28,733 bases of DNA from Ruminococcaceae bacterium UBA1438 (lineage in GTDB: Bacteria > Bacillota > Clostridia > Oscillospirales > Acutalibacteraceae): positions 1-28,733 of the forward strand of contig DCTO01000119.1 of NCBI GenBank assembly GCA_002329285.1, read 5' to 3'. Below the pieces are notes generated by a model. It was given only the letters and a program-made list of their open reading frames with translations. It searched no databases and was not told where the DNA came from. This document shows, in pieces, positions 13,952 through 22,484 of the stretch. Every line of letters starts with the position of its first letter. Position 1 is the stretch's first letter. Both the position numbers and the translations under genes were made by a program.

Positions 13952-15595
13952 TTATTCATCCTCCGGTTCGGCTTCCGGCTTTGCGGCCTCAGCCTTTTCC
14001 TGTGCTTCAAGCGCGGCCTTGGCGGCCTTTTCGGCATCAAGCCTTGCTTTTTCGATTTCCTTTTGCTCCTTTTCGGATTTGGATTTGCCCTTTGCCTCGG
14101 CCTCTGCCTTGAATTTTTCAAGCTCCTGCTGGGCTCTTTCGGCCTTCTTTTCTGCCTCCGCTCTTGCTTTTTCAGCTTCAGCCCTGGCCTTTTCAGCCTT
14201 TTCAAGCGCTTCCGCTCTTGCTTTTTCGGCATCGCGCTGCGCCTTTTCCTGCAGCTCCTCTAAATCCTTTTTGGCCTTGGCAGCCTTTTCCTCCGCCTCT
14301 TTGATTGCCTTGGCGGCCTTTTCCTCAGCCTCCTTGGCAGCCTTTTCAATTGCAAGCTTTGCCTTTTCCTCTGCCTCTTCGGCAGCCTTCAGGGCTTTTT
14401 CTGCATCGCGGCGAGCCTTTTCCTCTGCCTTTGCAATGGCCTCGTCATAATCCTTGCGGCGCTTTTCTGCTTTTTCTGCGGCGTCCTTTTCTGTTTTTTC
14501 AGCGTCCTTCTGTGCCTTTTCGGCATCTTTTTGCGCCCGGTCAGCATCGCGCTGCGCCTTTTCATATTCCTTAACGCGCGCCTTGCTTTCCTCAAATTTC
14601 TCCTCGCGCTCAATGCGCTCGGCGGCAATTTCCTGCAGGCTTTCCTCGCTTATGGTGTTGTCCCTGCGCCAGGTGTGCATAACCTCCGGCGCTTCAAAGA
14701 TTTCATCAAGCTTCTGAATAAACGGAACAACGTCGCCGAAATCCAGGGCGCGGTGGTCAAACGCAAGGGTGAGCGGCATAACCTGCCTGATTGCGATTTC
14801 CTTTTCGCCCGCCTCGTTTGCAACAACAACCGGCTTATCCTGAACTGCGCCCACTGCAATTGCGCAAACCTGGGGCGGCACGATTTCAAGCAGCGCAATT
14901 TCGCCCCTCTGGCTTCTGTAAACGGAGCCGATGTTTGAAACGGTGATGGAGCCCTGCTCAATGTCGTGCTTTGTCAGCCTGTCCGTTTCCGGAATTGCGT
15001 TATATTCCTTTTTCTCCTTGCCCTTTAAGGTCTGCACCTTGTGCTTGCCCGTTTTTGAGCCGATAATGCGGTAAAAGGTTTGCTTGAATTTGCCCTGCTT
15101 CAAGCCGGTGATGGTGTTATCCATTGAAACGTCAAACATAACCTCGTTCAAATCGGTGTTCTTGATCCTGCGGTTAACATCGTTGATGTAATCAACCATT
15201 TGGTCAAGATTCTTGTTTTCAAAATTGTGCAGATTAATCGTCATCATTTCGCCGTTTGGCAACACCATAGGCAGGGAAATGTTAATTTCATCAAGTGTTG
15301 TGATTGTGCCGCGAACAAGCTTTTGGTCAAAATCAATGTGCGCGTTCATTGCCGGGCACGCCTTTAAGCCCTCAACGATAACCTTGAGCATCAGGGTGTT
15401 AACGGTGATTTTTCTTTCCGGCTCGGTGTTGCCCTCGTTAAGCCTCTTATATTCAATCATAAATTCGGTAACGTCCGGCTCATAATTATAAGAAACGTGG
15501 GGAATGTTCTGCCAGGATTCCGTTGTCATATTTGCAACGATTTTTCTTTGAATCCCGAAATGCTCAATCTTCTTTTCTTCGGCCTTTTTTGCCAT
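13952..15595 (-). CDS. Stand-alone 2-oxoacid dehydrogenase E2-type acyltransferase domain with long charged helix
   Basis: 547 residues from ATG at 15595 (AAGGAGC six bases upstream; the earlier in-frame start at 15625 lacks a site). Residues 10-310 match the catalytic domain of dihydrolipoamide acyltransferase (E2): RKIVANMTTESWQNIPHV at the start, SITVSNIGSV and LAFDHRALDFGDVVPF at the end. The catalytic His (281) and Asp (285) of HxxxDG are kept but the Gly is Phe. There is no lipoyl domain and no E1-binding domain, and the first residues already enter the catalytic domain. Residues 322-547 are almost only Ala, Glu, Lys, Arg, Asp and Gln in helical repeats, predicting an extended single helix or coiled coil, ending EAEPEDE. 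Known E2 domains form trimers or 24/60-mers; a role here is unknown. No E1/E3 genes are near. Confidence 0.85.
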   Translation of the reverse strand: MAKKAEEKKIEHFGIQRKIVANMTTESWQNIPHVSYNYEPDVTEFMIEYKRLNEGNTEPERKITVNTLMLKVIVEGLKACPAMNAHIDFDQKLVRGTITTLDEINISLPMVLPNGEMMTINLHNFENKNLDQMVDYINDVNRRIKNTDLNEVMFDVSMDNTITGLKQGKFKQTFYRIIGSKTGKHKVQTLKGKEKKEYNAIPETDRLTKHDIEQGSITVSNIGSVYRSQRGEIALLEIVPPQVCAIAVGAVQDKPVVVANEAGEKEIAIRQVMPLTLAFDHRALDFGDVVPFIQKLDEIFEAPEVMHTWRRDNTISEESLQEIAAERIEREEKFEESKARVKEYEKAQRDADRAQKDAEKAQKDAEKTEKDAAEKAEKRRKDYDEAIAKAEEKARRDAEKALKAAEEAEEKAKLAIEKAAKEAEEKAAKAIKEAEEKAAKAKKDLEELQEKAQRDAEKARAEALEKAEKARAEAEKARAEAEKKAERAQQELEKFKAEAEAKGKSKSEKEQKEIEKARLDAEKAAKAALEAQEKAEAAKPEAEPEDE

Positions 15596-15659
15596 TTTCA
15601 AGCTCCTTTCGACTAATCTGTGCAAATAATTACTCTTTGTATAAACTAATATCGCAGAA

Positions 15660-15688
15660 AGTATAACACAATTATCGTTAAATTACAA
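15660..15688 (-). promoter_or_regulatory. Promoter of the E2-like gene
   Basis: On the minus strand: TTGTAA (15688-15683), 17 bases, TATACT (15665-15660), about 65 bases before the start codon. Confidence 0.6.
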
Positions 15689-15705
15689 TACTTTTAATAA
15701 AAAAA

Positions 15706-15728
15706 GGCTTAACCGATTTGGTTAAGCC
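15706..15728 (-). terminator. Terminator of the glycolytic operon
   Basis: GGCTTAACC (15706-15714) and GGTTAAGCC (15720-15728) form a 9-bp hairpin; on the minus strand it runs into seven Ts (15705-15699). It sits 22 bases after the gpmI stop. Confidence 0.88.
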
Positions 15729-15750
15729 CTTCCATGCTGATTTATAATTA

Positions 15751-17277
15751 TTATAAAACGATTGATTCTCCGGTCATCTCCGGGGGCTGGGGAAGCCCCA
15801 TAACCTTAAGCATTGTCGGCGCGATATCGCAAAGCCTGCCACCGTTTTTAACCTTGCACGGGTAGTTTACAACGATGAAGGGAACGGGGTTTGTTGTGTG
15901 CGCGGTGAAGGGCTCGCCGTTTTCATCAAGCATCTTGTCCGCGTTGCCGTGGTCAGCGGTAACGAAAAGAACGCCGCCCATTTCGCAAACTGCCTCTGCA
16001 AGAGAGCCAACGCATTCGTCAACCGTTTCAACCGCTTTAACTGCCGCGGGGATAATGCCCGTGTGGCCAACCATATCGCAGTTTGCAAAGTTAACGATAA
16101 TTGCATCGTATTTGCCGCTGCGAACAGCCGCATTCAGCTTTTCGGAAACCTCCGGCGCGCTCATCTCCGGCATAAGGTCAAAGGTTGAAATCTTGGGGGA
16201 ATCAACCAAAATCCTGTCCTCTCCGGGGTACTGCTTTTCCTCGCCTCCGTTAAAGAAGAAGGTAACGTGCGCATATTTCTGCGTTTCCGCAATGCGCAGC
16301 TGGGTCATGCCCTTATCTGAAATAAATTCGCCAAAGGTGTTTGTCAGCGCCTCAGGGCCGAAAGCAACTTTAACGTTCGGCATTTCTGCGTCATACTGAG
16401 TCATGCAAACGTAATAAAGCGGGAAAAATCCGTTTTTTCTTTCAAAGCCTGTGAACGCCTCGTCAACGAAGGTGCGCGTGATTTCCCTTGCGCGGTCAGG
16501 GCGGAAGTTAAAGAATATAACGCTGTCGCCGGCTTTAACCCTCTCGGCGCCGCTTATAACGGTTGGGATAACAAATTCGTCGGTCAGGTGCTTGCCGTCC
16601 TCATCAATGGTTTCATATGAAGCCTTAACTGCTTCAACGGTGTCGTCCGCCTGAATGCCCTCGCCGTAAACGATTGCCGCGTATGCCTTTTCAACTCTGT
16701 CCCAGATATTATCACGGTCCATTGCGTAAAATCTGCCCATAACGGATGCAATTTTGCCAACGCCGATTTCCTTCATTTTTGCCTCAAGCTCTTCAAGATA
16801 ATCCACTGCGGAGGCGGGCGGAACGTCTCTTCCGTCAAGCAGAGCGTGAACGAAAACATTTTCAACGCCGCTGTCCTTTGCCATCTGCAGCAAGCCGTAA
16901 AGATGCTCCGTGTGGCTGTGAACGCCGCCGGGCGAAACAAGGCCGATAAGGTGAAGCGCCTTGCCTTTGGCATTTTCCATTGCGCCGACAAGCGCGGGGT
17001 TTTTCTGCGCCTCGCCGTCAGCAAACGCCTTTGAAATTCTGGTCAGCGGCTGATAAACAACTCTGCCTGCGCCGATATTTGTGTGCCCAACCTCGCTGTT
17101 GCCCATCTGCCCGTCCGGCAGGCCAACATCCATTCCGGATGCTCCTATATACGTCATCGGGCATTCAGCCATCAGCTTATCAAGATTAGGCTTATTTGCC
17201 ATTGCAATGGCATTGCCATAGTCGGAATCGTTTTTGCCGAAACCGTCCATTATGCATAATACTACTGGTTTCTTCAT
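15751..17277 (-). CDS. gpmI: 2,3-bisphosphoglycerate-independent phosphoglycerate mutase
   Basis: 508 residues from ATG at 17277 (GGAG site upstream); a longer in-frame start at 17379 lies inside the repeat region and is rejected. It converts 3-phosphoglycerate to 2-phosphoglycerate in glycolysis using two metal ions. Visible are D11 in CIMDGFG, the phosphorylated Ser61 in GNSEVGHTNIGAG, DGRDVPPASA, FFNFRPDRAREITR, and the late metal site VTADHGNAD, followed by HTTNPVPF. The length is normal. It is the last gene of pgk-tpiA-gpmI and is separated from tpiA by about 200 bases holding repeats. Enolase and gap are not adjacent. Confidence 0.97.
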   Translation of the reverse strand: MKKPVVLCIMDGFGKNDSDYGNAIAMANKPNLDKLMAECPMTYIGASGMDVGLPDGQMGNSEVGHTNIGAGRVVYQPLTRISKAFADGEAQKNPALVGAMENAKGKALHLIGLVSPGGVHSHTEHLYGLLQMAKDSGVENVFVHALLDGRDVPPASAVDYLEELEAKMKEIGVGKIASVMGRFYAMDRDNIWDRVEKAYAAIVYGEGIQADDTVEAVKASYETIDEDGKHLTDEFVIPTVISGAERVKAGDSVIFFNFRPDRAREITRTFVDEAFTGFERKNGFFPLYYVCMTQYDAEMPNVKVAFGPEALTNTFGEFISDKGMTQLRIAETQKYAHVTFFFNGGEEKQYPGEDRILVDSPKISTFDLMPEMSAPEVSEKLNAAVRSGKYDAIIVNFANCDMVGHTGIIPAAVKAVETVDECVGSLAEAVCEMGGVLFVTADHGNADKMLDENGEPFTAHTTNPVPFIVVNYPCKVKNGGRLCDIAPTMLKVMGLPQPPEMTGESIVL

Positions 17278-17290
17278 ATGTATCTCCTTA

Positions 17291-17420
17291 AACAGTGCAG
17301 TTTTTGCAAAATGCTTCGTTAAACAGAATTTTATGCAAAACCCGTCTGTTTTTATTGATTGTTTGCGCAGCTTTTGCAAAATGCTGCGTTACACGGTAAA
17401 TTTCGCAAAATCCGTCTGTT
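17291..17420. repeat. Two-copy direct repeat, 70-bp period, between tpiA and gpmI
   Basis: Two units start at 17291 and 17361 and align without gaps at a 70-base offset: TTTTGCAAAATGCT, GCAAAA and CCGTCTGTT recur at the same offsets (about 40 of the 50 bases from 17301 and 17371 agree). Each holds the palindrome TTTTGCAAAA, and the second has GCAGC/GCTGC-type arms around it when read on the minus strand. They lie in the transcribed leader of gpmI, ending just before its ribosome site. Confidence 0.8.
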
Positions 17421-17443
17421 TCTGCTCTTCGGTTTACTAACTA

Positions 17444-17469
17444 ATTGCCCTCCTTGAGGGGAGGGCAAT
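17444..17469. repeat. GC-rich intergenic hairpin after tpiA
   Basis: ATTGCCCTCC (17444-17453) and GGAGGGCAAT (17460-17469) are perfectly complementary with a 6-base loop, 13 bases past the tpiA stop. No T-run follows on the minus strand, so it may protect the upstream mRNA end or attenuate rather than terminate. It is related in form to the element at 2607-2624. Confidence 0.65.
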
Positions 17470-17481
17470 GGTTTTATAGGT

Positions 17482-18249
17482 TTATTTGCTTGCTGCCTTA
17501 ACGATGATTGAGAAATCCTCTGCCTTGAGAGATGCGCCGCCGATAAGGCCGCCGTCAACATTCTCCTTTGCAAGAAGCTCATCAGCGTTCTTTGCGTTCA
17601 TTGAGCCGCCGTACTGAACAACGAAGGCGTCAGCAGCATCCTTTCCGTAAAGCTCTGCAACAACCTTGCGGATATAGCCGTTAACCTCGTCTGCCTGGTC
17701 TGCAGTTGCGGTTTTGCCGGTGCCGATAGCCCAAACAGGCTCATAAGCAATGATGATGTTTTTAAGCTCATCGGCGGAAACGCCCTGAAGCGCAATCTTG
17801 GTCTGCATGCCGACAACCTCAAAGGTTACGCCCTGCTCTCTCTGCTCCAGCACCTCGCCAACGCAAAGGATAACGGTTAAGCCGGCATCAAGCGCTGCGC
17901 GAACTCTTTTGTTAACAGTTTCGTCAGTCTCGCCGAAATACTGCCTGCGCTCGCTGTGGCCGATGATAACGTAAGGAACGCCCATTGCCTTGAGCATCGG
18001 GGCGGAAACCTCACCTGTGAAAGCGCCTTTTTCTGCCCAGTGGCAATTTTCAGCGCCGATTTTGATGTTTGAGCCCTCTGCCGCATCAAGCGCTGCCTGA
18101 AGATCAACAAAAGGAGCGCAGATAACAACGTCGCAGTCTGCGCCTGCAACAAGCGGCTTCATCTCGTTGATGAGAGCGGTTGTTTCAGCAGGGGTGTTGT
18201 TCATTTTCCAGTTTCCGGCAATAACTGCCTTGCGAAGATTCTTGTTCAT
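17482..18249 (-). CDS. tpiA: Triose-phosphate isomerase
   Basis: 255 residues, normal length. It interconverts dihydroxyacetone phosphate and glyceraldehyde 3-phosphate. The catalytic residues are all present: N13 and K15 in AGNWKMN, H98 in IIGHSERR, E170 in AYEPVWAIGTGKTA (with the flexible loop 6), and YGGSM and GLIGGASL phosphate-binding loops near the end. It starts about 43 bases after the pgk stop, in the same operon. Confidence 0.98.
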   Translation of the reverse strand: MNKNLRKAVIAGNWKMNNTPAETTALINEMKPLVAGADCDVVICAPFVDLQAALDAAEGSNIKIGAENCHWAEKGAFTGEVSAPMLKAMGVPYVIIGHSERRQYFGETDETVNKRVRAALDAGLTVILCVGEVLEQREQGVTFEVVGMQTKIALQGVSADELKNIIIAYEPVWAIGTGKTATADQADEVNGYIRKVVAELYGKDAADAFVVQYGGSMNAKNADELLAKENVDGGLIGGASLKAEDFSIIVKAASK

Positions 18250-18292
18250 TTTCTTTACCTCAATAATTTATTTATCAGCTTGTTATCAGCTT

Positions 18293-19492
18293 TTAGTCTT
18301 TATCATTAAGAGCGGCAATGCCGGGAAGCTCCTTGCCTTCAAGGAATTCAAGGGAAGCGCCGCCGCCGGTTGAAATGTGGCTCATCTTATCGCTGAAGCC
18401 AAGCTTTGTTACTGTAGCAACGGAATCACCGCCGCCAACGATGGAGATTGCGCCGCTCTCTGCAACTGCGTTTGCAACTGCAATTGTGCCGCCTGCAAAT
18501 GCATCCCATTCCGAAACGCCCATCGGGCCGTTCCAGATAATGGTGCCGGCGCCCTTGATTGCGTCAGCAAAAAGCTTTTGTGATTCGGGGCCGATGTCAA
18601 GTCCCATCCAGCCCTCGGGAATTTCATCGCTGTTAACAACCATTGCTTCTGTATCTGATTTATATTCCTTGCCAACCTTATTATCAATCGGGATAAGGAA
18701 TTTAACGCCCTTTGCCTCTGCGTCCTTCATCATCTGGCCTGCGTTTTCAACCTGCTCAGCCTCAAGCAGTGAATCGCCGATTGAATGGCCGAGAGCCTTC
18801 ATAAAGGTATAAGCCATACCGCCGCCGATAATCAGAGTGTCGCACTTATCAAGCAGGTTTGTGATAACGCCGATTTTGTCTGAAACCTTTGCGCCGCCGA
18901 GAATTGCAACAAGCGGTCTCTTGGGATCTGCAAGCGCGCTGCCCATAAAGGTGATTTCCTTCTGAATAAGGAAGCCGCAAACTGCGGGAAGATAATCTGC
19001 AACGCCGGTGGTTGAGCAATGCGCTCTGTGGGCCGTGCCGAAAGCGTCATTAACAAAAATTTCAGCAAGTGAAGCAAGCGCTCTGGAGAAATTGGGCTCG
19101 TTCTTGGTTTCTTCTTTTCTGAAGCGAACGTTTTCAAGAAGCATAACGTCGCCGTCCTCAAGCGCATTAGCCATAGCTCTTGCGTTATCGCCAACAACGT
19201 TTTCATCCTCTGCAAGCTTAACCTCTTTGCCGAGATATTCCGTCAGCCTCTCTGCAACGGGGGCAAGGCTGAATTCAGGTCTGTATTCGCCCTTGGGTCT
19301 GCCAAGGTGTGAGCAAAGGATAACCTTTGCGCCATGCTCCATAAGATATTTAATTGTCGGCAAAGCGGCAACAATTCTTTTGTCATTTGTGATGGAGCCG
19401 TCTAAAAGCGGAACGTTGAAATCGCAGCGAACAAGAACCTTTTTTCCTGCAACGTCAATATCCTCAATGGTTTTTTTGTTTAATGCATCCAT
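18293..19492 (-). CDS. pgk: Phosphoglycerate kinase
   Basis: 399 residues, normal length, with AAGGAGAG before ATG. It makes ATP from 1,3-bisphosphoglycerate. Seen: VRCDFNVPL (residues 21-29), the substrate-binding SHLGRPKGE, the ATP-side [26 protein letters not shown] and VGGGDSVA motif near the C terminus. It is the first gene of the operon behind the promoter at 19545-19573; gap, usually upstream in Firmicutes, is not in front of it here. Confidence 0.98.
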   Translation of the reverse strand: MDALNKKTIEDIDVAGKKVLVRCDFNVPLLDGSITNDKRIVAALPTIKYLMEHGAKVILCSHLGRPKGEYRPEFSLAPVAERLTEYLGKEVKLAEDENVVGDNARAMANALEDGDVMLLENVRFRKEETKNEPNFSRALASLAEIFVNDAFGTAHRAHCSTTGVADYLPAVCGFLIQKEITFMGSALADPKRPLVAILGGAKVSDKIGVITNLLDKCDTLIIGGGMAYTFMKALGHSIGDSLLEAEQVENAGQMMKDAEAKGVKFLIPIDNKVGKEYKSDTEAMVVNSDEIPEGWMGLDIGPESQKLFADAIKGAGTIIWNGPMGVSEWDAFAGGTIAVANAVAESGAISIVGGGDSVATVTKLGFSDKMSHISTGGGASLEFLEGKELPGIAALNDKD

Positions 19493-19544
19493 TTTTAAAT
19501 CTCTCCTTGTGCAAATTGAATTTTAAATATTAAAATACATTTTT

Positions 19545-19573
19545 ATTATAAAAGATTATATAAACAAAATCAA
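19545..19573 (-). promoter_or_regulatory. Promoter of the pgk-tpiA-gpmI operon
   Basis: On the minus strand: TTGATT (19573-19568), 17 bases, TATAAT (19550-19545). Start of transcription is expected about 45 bases before pgk. Confidence 0.7.
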
Positions 19574-19688
19574 CCATATTTTTACACAGAGATGGGGAAA
19601 GAAATTGTTATTTTTTTGTCAATCTTTCCGAATTTGAGTTTTGTGTATGTTTTCGTTTATTAAAAGCTGTGTCATTTTTCGTATTATA

Positions 19689-19717
19689 TTGACTATTTAT
19701 GCGGTTGATGTTAGAAT
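19689..19717 (+). promoter_or_regulatory. Promoter of the iron/metal transport operon
   Basis: TTGACT (19689-19694), 17 bases, TAGAAT (19712-19717). Transcription should start near 19724, just ahead of the small membrane-protein gene. I see no clear Fur box overlapping it. Confidence 0.65.
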
Positions 19718-19741
19718 AAAAACAATATTATTATTATCGGA

Positions 19742-20056
19742 ATGGTGTTTATGGGAAAAGGTGAAAAATATTCGGGCAGGCGCGATGCCGGCGGATTTCT
19801 CCTCGGGCTGTTTTTCTGCCTGTTTTTCAGGGTTAATTCGTGGCTTTGCTCCGTGCCCATGTGGCTCACGCTGATATTGCATTTTGCCGCCGGCCTTTCG
19901 TTGGCGTGGTTCTGGGCAACGCTTGCGGCATGGCTGCTGGCAGGCATTGTGCGTTATTGCTTTATTGCTTTTGCGCGATGGGGCGCAAGCGTGCCGCCGC
20001 CGCAAAAGGAAAACAAAAATCCTTATTCAAAAAAGGATTGGCGCGATTCGGATTAA
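19742..20056 (+). CDS. Small two-TM membrane protein upstream of feoAB
   Basis: Up to 104 residues; ATG at 19751 is a likelier start (GGAATGG just upstream) than 19742. Two hydrophobic segments (about 20-36 and 40-74, the second long enough for one or two passes) are followed by a proline- and lysine-rich basic tail, PPPQKENKNPYSKKDWRDSD. I do not recognise a family. It is directly behind the operon promoter and its stop lies within 60 bases of the Feo start, so it is probably co-transcribed with iron uptake. It might be a FeoB accessory analogous in position to FeoC, but no FeoC-like features are present. Supported by promoter position and hydrophobic pattern rather than homology. Confidence 0.55.
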   Translation: MVFMGKGEKYSGRRDAGGFLLGLFFCLFFRVNSWLCSVPMWLTLILHFAAGLSLAWFWATLAAWLLAGIVRYCFIAFARWGASVPPPQKENKNPYSKKDWRDSD

Positions 20057-20114
20057 TCCCATAATATCCGCAGATAAACTCCAATATATTTTAAATATGT
20101 CATGGTTAAACAGA

Positions 20115-22463
20115 ATGAAATTAAACGAGCTTGAAATTAATGAAACCGAAATAATTGAAAAGGTTGATGGCGAGGGCGCATTAAGGCAGCATTTCCTTGA
20201 TATGGGCGTCATCCCCGGCGCGCAGATAAGCCTGGTTAAGTTTGCCCCGATGGGGGATCCGATTGAATTTCGCATTCACGGCTATGAGCTTACTCTCGGC
20301 GTTGCAGACGCGCAAAAAATCACCGTCAGCAAAACAGAGCCGGAATCACACGGCGATGATACCCGGCCGCACAGGGCGCATAAGGAGCATCCCGGACTCG
20401 GCGAGGAGGGAAAATATCATATTAAAAGCGAGGAGCATCCGCTTCCTGCAGACAGGGTGCTTTCCTTTGCGCTTGCCGGCAATCAGAACTGCGGCAAAAC
20501 AACGCTTTTTAATCAGCTCACGGGCGCAAATCAGCATGTGGGCAATTTTCCGGGCGTAACGGCGGATCGCAAAAGCGGGCAGATAAGAAATCACCCCAAA
20601 ACAGAGGTTGTTGATCTGCCCGGAATTTATTCGCTTTCGCCTTATACGAGCGAGGAAATCGTTTCCCGCCAGTTTATTTTGAATGAAAAGCCCACGGGCA
20701 TAATCAATATTATTGATGCAACCTCAATCGAAAGAAATCTTTATCTCACAATGCAGCTTATGGAGCTTGAAACGCCGATGGTGCTTGCCCTCAATATGAT
20801 GGATGAGGTCAGGGGAAACGGCGGCTCAATCCTTATAAATGAGATGGAGGATATTCTCGGCATACCCGTCGTTCCGATTTCAGCCTCAAAAAACGAGGGC
20901 GTTGAGGAGCTTGTCAGCCATGCAATTCATATTGCAAAATATCAGGAAAAGCCAAGAAGAAATGATTTCTGTGATGAAAGCGAAAGCGGCGGCGCAGTTC
21001 ACCGTTGCCTTCACGGAATAATGCATCTGATTGAGGATCACGCCAGGGCTGCGCAGATTCCCGTCAGGTTTGCCGCAACAAAGCTTGTTGAGGGCGATGA
21101 AAGAATAATGAGCGCCCTGAAGCTTGATAAAAACGAGGCTGAATTTGTTGAGCATATCATCGTTCAGATGGAGCAGGAGCGAGGGCTGGATCGCGCTGCC
21201 GCAATTGCGGATATGCGTTTTTCGTTCATCACAAAGCTGGTTAAAGCCTGCGTTATCAAGCCAAAGGAAAGCAAGGAGCGCAAGCGCAGCCGCAAGATAG
21301 ACAGCGTGCTCACCGGCAAATTCACCGCAATTCCGTCCTTCGCTGTGATTATGGGGCTCGTTTTCTGGCTCACCTTCGGCGTAGTCGGCAAGTTTCTGCA
21401 ATCCCTTTTTGAAACGGGCATTGCCTGGTTCACCTCCGTTGTTGATGCGGGGCTGACGGCGTGGAACACAAACGAGGTTGTGCATTCGCTGATAACGGAC
21501 GGCATTATCACGGGCGTTGGCAGCGTTGTGGTTTTCCTGCCGATTATCGTAACCCTCTTTTTCTTCCTCTCCCTGCTGGAGGATACGGGATATATGGCAA
21601 GGGTTGCCTTTATTATGGATAAGCTGCTGCGAAAGCTTGGCCTTTCGGGCAGAAGCATTGTGCCCCTGCTTATCGGCTTCGGCTGCTCCGTGCCGGGCGT
21701 AATGTCCTGCCGCACCCTGCCATCTGCAAGGGACAGGCGGATGACGATTATGCTCATTCCCTTTATGAGCTGCTCTGCAAAGCTGCCGATTTATGCGCTG
21801 TTTTCAGCCGCGTTTTTCCCGAAATATTCGGCGCTCGTTATGGTTTTGCTTTATATTTTCGGCGTTATCATCGGCATAATAATGGCGGTGCTCACAAAAA
21901 GCACTTCGTTTAAGGGCGAGGCCGTTCCTTTTGTTATGGAGCTGCCCAATTACCGCATGCCCAGCGCAAAAAACATTTTGCGCCTGCTTTGGGAAAAATC
22001 CAAGGATTTCTTAACAAGGGCGTTCACGGTTATTTTCATAGCCTCAATCGTTATCTGGTTTTTAACAACCTTTAATTTCCATCTTGAAATGACGGATAAT
22101 TCAAAGGATAGCATGCTTGCTGTTATCGCCGGTTGGCTTGCTCCGATTTTTGCGCCTCTCGGCTTTGGTGACTGGCGCATCACAACCGCGCTGATAACGG
22201 GCTTTATGGCAAAGGAAAGCGTGGTTTCAACCCTTTCCGTGCTCTTTGGAGGCACGGCGGCAATCGGCAGCGTGTTAACGGCGCGCTCGGCAGCATCGCT
22301 TCTTGTGTTCTGCCTGCTTTATACTCCCTGCGTTGCAACGGTTGCGGCGGTTAAAAGGGAGCTTGGCGCAAAATGGGCGGCAAAAATGGTTGCCCTTCAG
22401 TGCATTATCGCGTGGCTCTGCGCGGGCGCAGTTTATGTTGCCGGCGGCTTCCTCGGTTTATAA
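20115..22463 (+). CDS. feoB: Ferrous iron transporter, FeoA-FeoB fusion
   Basis: 782 residues from ATG 20115 (MKLNEL, the usual FeoA start; ATG 20097 is the alternative; neither has a strong ribosome site). Residues 1-72 are a FeoA SH3-like domain. A hydrophilic linker (73-113) contains six histidines. The FeoB G domain follows: G1 GNQNCGKT (122-129), Thr of G2 in NFPGVT, G3 DLPG (167-170), G4 NMMD (227-230) and G5 SASK. The permease half has two Gate-type repeats with membrane segments, GCSVPGVMSCRTLPS and, later, MAKESVVSTLSVLFG. It imports Fe2+ across the cytoplasmic membrane, GTP-dependent. The family normally has separate feoA; the fusion is known in some Clostridia and Bacteroidetes. 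A CDF exporter gene follows 21 bases later. Confidence 0.95.
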   Translation: MKLNELEINETEIIEKVDGEGALRQHFLDMGVIPGAQISLVKFAPMGDPIEFRIHGYELTLGVADAQKITVSKTEPESHGDDTRPHRAHKEHPGLGEEGKYHIKSEEHPLPADRVLSFALAGNQNCGKTTLFNQLTGANQHVGNFPGVTADRKSGQIRNHPKTEVVDLPGIYSLSPYTSEEIVSRQFILNEKPTGIINIIDATSIERNLYLTMQLMELETPMVLALNMMDEVRGNGGSILINEMEDILGIPVVPISASKNEGVEELVSHAIHIAKYQEKPRRNDFCDESESGGAVHRCLHGIMHLIEDHARAAQIPVRFAATKLVEGDERIMSALKLDKNEAEFVEHIIVQMEQERGLDRAAAIADMRFSFITKLVKACVIKPKESKERKRSRKIDSVLTGKFTAIPSFAVIMGLVFWLTFGVVGKFLQSLFETGIAWFTSVVDAGLTAWNTNEVVHSLITDGIITGVGSVVVFLPIIVTLFFFLSLLEDTGYMARVAFIMDKLLRKLGLSGRSIVPLLIGFGCSVPGVMSCRTLPSARDRRMTIMLIPFMSCSAKLPIYALFSAAFFPKYSALVMVLLYIFGVIIGIIMAVLTKSTSFKGEAVPFVMELPNYRMPSAKNILRLLWEKSKDFLTRAFTVIFIASIVIWFLTTFNFHLEMTDNSKDSMLAVIAGWLAPIFAPLGFGDWRITTALITGFMAKESVVSTLSVLFGGTAAIGSVLTARSAASLLVFCLLYTPCVATVAAVKRELGAKWAAKMVALQCIIAWLCAGAVYVAGGFLGL

Positions 22464-22484
22464 TTCTGAAAAAAGGTGAGTTTA

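Noticed and set aside
13990..14600. Repeated GCCTTTTC-type DNA that could be mistaken for a tandem repeat or CRISPR array
   Set aside because: Spacing is irregular and follows codons for KAEKA-like helical repeats; there are no unique spacers.
13835..14720. Several plus-strand open frames rich in Phe, Ser and Ala, looking like membrane proteins
   Set aside because: They are antisense of the Ala/Glu/Lys helix of the E2-like gene; the repetitive codons leave the other frames open.
17281..17440. Riboswitch before gpmI
   Set aside because: The region is explained by a two-copy repeat and a simple hairpin; no known riboswitch core was recognised.
20050..20059. GGATTAATCC palindrome before feoAB as an iron operator
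   Set aside because: A single short palindrome overlapping the stop codon of the small gene, with no resemblance to a full Fur box.
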